Positions 41,054 through 42,934 of a DNA stretch of 42,934 nt are shown piece after piece; position 1 is the first letter of the stretch, and every line of letters starts with the position of its first letter. The notes beneath the pieces were generated by a model, which did not search any database, had not been told where the DNA came from, and saw nothing but the letters and a program-made list of their open reading frames with translations. The DNA comes from Jiangella aurantiaca (lineage in GTDB: Bacteria > Actinomycetota > Actinomycetes > Jiangellales > Jiangellaceae): the NCBI RefSeq assembly GCF_004349105.1, contig NZ_SMLB01000055.1, positions 1 to 42,934 of the forward strand, in the 5' to 3' direction. The position numbers were made by a program, and so were the translations under genes.

Positions 41054-42331
41054 ATGACCACGAACGCTCGCGCCGCGCTGCAGTCCGCCGACCCCGAGGT
41101 GGCCGCGCTCATCACCGCCGAGGAGGAGCGGCAGCAGCAGACGCTGAAGCTGATCCCGTCCGAGAACTATGTGTCCGCGGCGGTCCTCGAGGCCACCGGC
41201 ACCGTGCTGACGAACAAGTACTCCGAGGGATACCCCGGCCGCCGCTACTACGAGGGCCAGCAGGTCATCGACCAGCTCGAGACCCTCGCAGTCGAGCGGG
41301 CCAAGGCGCTGTTCGGCGCCGACCACGCCAACGTGCAGCCGTACTCCGGCTCGCCGGCCAACCTCGCCGCCTACCTCGCCGTGGCCAGCGCCGGCGACAC
41401 CGTCATGGGCATGTCGCTGCCGATGGGCGGGCACCTGACGCACGGCTGGAAGGTCTCGGCGACGGGCACCTGGTTCCGCGCGGTCCAGTACGACGTGCGC
41501 CGCGACACCGGCCGCATCGACCTCGACCAGGTCCGTGAGCTGGCGCTGGCCGAGCGGCCGAAGCTGATCTTCTGCGGCGGCACCGCCATCCCGCGCACCA
41601 TCGACTTCGCCGGCTTCGCGGCCGTCGCCCAGGAGGTCGGCGCCGTCCTCGTCGCCGACATCGCGCACATCGCCGGCCTGGTCGTCGGCGGCGCGCACCC
41701 GACGCCGATCGGCCACGCCGACATCGTCACGACGACGACGCACAAGACCCTGCGCGGCCCGCGCGGCGCGATGATCCTCACCACCGAGGAGTACGCCAAG
41801 CCGATCGACAAGGCGGTCTTCCCCGGCCTGCAGGGCGGCCCGCACAACCACACGACGGCCGGCATCGCGGTGGCGCTCGGCGAGGCGGCCCAGCCGGAGT
41901 TCAAGGACTACGCGCACCAAGTGGTCGCGAACGCCGCTGTTCTTGCCGACGAGCTGCTGGCCCGCGGGTTCGACCTGGTGTCGGGCGGGACGGACAACCA
42001 CCTGATCCTCATCGACCTCACCTCGAAGGGCGTCGCCGGCAAGCCCGCCGCCAAGGCCCTCGACCTCGCCGGGCTGGAGACCAACTACAACACCGTCCCG
42101 TACGACCCCCGCAAGCCGTTCGACCCGTCGGGCCTGCGCCTCGGCACCCCCGCCCTGACCAGCCGCGGCATGGGCGAGCCGGAGATGCGCGAGGTCGGCC
42201 GCTGGCTGGACGAGGTCGTCGCCGCGGCTGCGGGCTCCGACTCCGACGAGTTGGACGCGGTGGTCGCCCGGGTCCGTGGCGAGGTCACCGAGCTGACCGG
42301 CCGCTTCCCGACGCCCGGCGTGGACGGCTGA
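41054..42331 (+). CDS. glyA: Serine hydroxymethyltransferase
   Basis: GlyA interconverts serine and glycine with tetrahydrofolate, supplying one-carbon units to purine and thymidylate synthesis. The 425-residue product has LIPSENYVS near the N-terminus, TNKYSEGYPGRRYY, the PLP lysine in VTTTTHKTLRGPRGA (about 230), QGGPHNHTTAG and a C-terminal LRLGTPALTSRGMGE. I chose ATG 41054 over in-frame starts upstream (40961), because those lie in the riboswitch. The leader is 135 bases including a ZTP riboswitch and a ribosome-site hairpin. A long hairpin repeat follows the stop. Confidence 0.96.
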   Translation: MTTNARAALQSADPEVAALITAEEERQQQTLKLIPSENYVSAAVLEATGTVLTNKYSEGYPGRRYYEGQQVIDQLETLAVERAKALFGADHANVQPYSGSPANLAAYLAVASAGDTVMGMSLPMGGHLTHGWKVSATGTWFRAVQYDVRRDTGRIDLDQVRELALAERPKLIFCGGTAIPRTIDFAGFAAVAQEVGAVLVADIAHIAGLVVGGAHPTPIGHADIVTTTTHKTLRGPRGAMILTTEEYAKPIDKAVFPGLQGGPHNHTTAGIAVALGEAAQPEFKDYAHQVVANAAVLADELLARGFDLVSGGTDNHLILIDLTSKGVAGKPAAKALDLAGLETNYNTVPYDPRKPFDPSGLRLGTPALTSRGMGEPEMREVGRWLDEVVAAAAGSDSDELDAVVARVRGEVTELTGRFPTPGVDG

Positions 42332-42361
42332 CCCCGGCATCGGTCCACACACGACGCCTTC

Positions 42362-42424
42362 CGTTGATCATGGAGAACGTCCCCTTTCGAGGCGCTGGAA
42401 AGGGACGTTTCTCCATGATCAACG
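42362..42424. repeat. Intergenic long inverted repeat, GTTGATCWTGGAG family
   Basis: CGTTGATCATGGAGAA (42362-42377) is repeated in reverse complement at 42409-42424, and ACGTCCC/GGGACGT extends the stem inside with a bulge. The loop is 18 bases. It lies between the convergent glyA and the OmpR-type gene and can terminate both. Its outer 13 bases match the element at 9367-9438 apart from one base. Confidence 0.8.
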
Positions 42425-42519
42425 CGATGCGCGCGACGCGACGCCACGTCAGTTCCGCCGAGGGTCGAACCGCGCCGACGAGCCAGCCCCGCCAGCCAAC
42501 TCCGCACCGCGCGTCTGCC

Positions 42520-42934
42520 TTAAGTGCGCCGGAGCGCCCGGCCGGCCGACTTCACCAGCGCGAGCTCCGGACCGCCGTCGAGCCGGAACCCGACCCCACG
42601 CGTGGCGCGGATCGTGACCGACGCGCCGGCCGAGCGCAGCTTGCCCCGTAACCGCTTGATGACCGACTGCACCGCCGCCGGCCCGACGAAGTAGGTGCCG
42701 CCCCAGGCGCGTTCGTGCAGCTGTTGGTACGTCCACACCTGTCCGGGACGCCCGGCGAGGCAGCTGAGCACCTTGAACTCATACGGCGTCAGCGGCACCA
42801 CGCGACCCCGCCAGGTCGCCTCGTGGCGGGGAAGGTCGAGCGCCAGTCCGCCGACCCGGACGATCTCGTCGGCGGCGGGCACCGCCGACTGCCGCACCGG
42901 TAGAGCGGCCGCCGCCCCGCCAGCGGTACCAGCC
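42520..42934 (-). CDS. OmpR-type winged-helix DNA-binding protein, 5' end beyond the window
   Basis: The visible part is a Trans_reg_C winged helix as found in OmpR/PhoB response regulators: VRVGGLALDLPRHEATWRGRVVPLTPYEFKVLSCLAGRPGQVWTYQQLHERAWGG (in outline; the LTPYEF and QLHERAWG motifs are diagnostic), then the recognition helix VQSVIKRLRGKL and RATRGVGFRL. The frame stays open through the window edge, with an Ala-rich linker before the domain. An in-frame GTG at 42897 could instead give a 125-residue stand-alone protein. A receiver domain upstream is possible but not seen. Target genes are unknown. Confidence 0.75.
   Translation of the reverse strand, partial: AGTAGGAAAALPVRQSAVPAADEIVRVGGLALDLPRHEATWRGRVVPLTPYEFKVLSCLAGRPGQVWTYQQLHERAWGGTYFVGPAAVQSVIKRLRGKLRSAGASVTIRATRGVGFRLDGGPELALVKSAGRALRRT

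Noticed and set aside
1-42934. CRISPR array, tRNA, rRNA or insertion sequence
   Set aside because: I looked for regular short direct repeats, tRNA TTCGANTC and acceptor patterns, rRNA core sequences and transposase motifs and found none.

Overview
This window is a high-GC (visibly about 70%), densely packed chromosome segment of an actinobacterium (Actinomycetota). The evidence is the pafB-pafC-tatA-tatC-dagK-helY block, RbpA, a split Lnt/Ppm1 pair, a class E sortase, frequent GTG starts and many GTGA/ATGA stop-start overlaps. The genus cannot be fixed from the sequence; a Jiangella- or Nocardioides-type organism would fit. I saw no rRNA, tRNA, CRISPR array, insertion sequence or prophage.

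Layout. 1-9.3 kb: a DUF3866-type gene on the minus strand, then a tight plus-strand run: PafB/PafC (DNA-damage regulators), a small membrane protein, TatA, TatC, a diacylglycerol-kinase-like lipid kinase, the HelY helicase and an NAD-dependent epimerase. 9.4-14.8 kb: a stand-alone 5'-3' exonuclease with a coupled 46-residue ORF, an MMPL transporter broken by one frameshift, a class E sortase, a GPP34 remnant and an M24 peptidase. 14.8-20 kb: a Tat-exported amidase with a small coupled partner, a BBE-type FAD oxidase, a class V aminotransferase and a divergent Lrp regulator. 20-21.7 kb: a lower-GC islet with a processive family 2 glycosyltransferase, a 55-residue LAQTG sorting-signal protein overlapping its end, and an upstream region with hairpin and palindromes.

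21.7-28 kb: a minus-strand lysine-degradation operon. Lysine 6-aminotransferase, aminoadipate-semialdehyde dehydrogenase, a fused 2-oxoacid dehydrogenase E1 and glutaryl-CoA dehydrogenase lie in reaction order. The context suggests that the E1 acts on 2-oxoadipate; its E2 and E3 partners are not here. 28.3-33.1 kb: a GNAT/XRE-cupin divergent pair with a two-site operator, an AlkZ-type DNA glycosylase, a YtcJ-type amidohydrolase and a CoxG-like protein. 33.1-36.5 kb: a 594-base gap with a candidate structured RNA, then the overlapping lnt-ppm1-fxsA operon. 36.7-42.9 kb: rbpA with a sigma-R-type promoter, an UMF1-type MFS transporter, peptide deformylase, a glycerophosphodiesterase, a GNAT protein, a ZTP (pfl) riboswitch controlling glyA, and an OmpR-type DNA-binding domain cut by the window edge.

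The points most worth a second look are the glycosyltransferase/mini-LAXTG pair and its regulatory region, two families of dispersed intergenic hairpin repeats (one with its loop flipped between copies), the ZTP riboswitch with an extra GNRA-capped hairpin, the structured RNA candidate before lnt, and the assignment of the lysine-operon E1.
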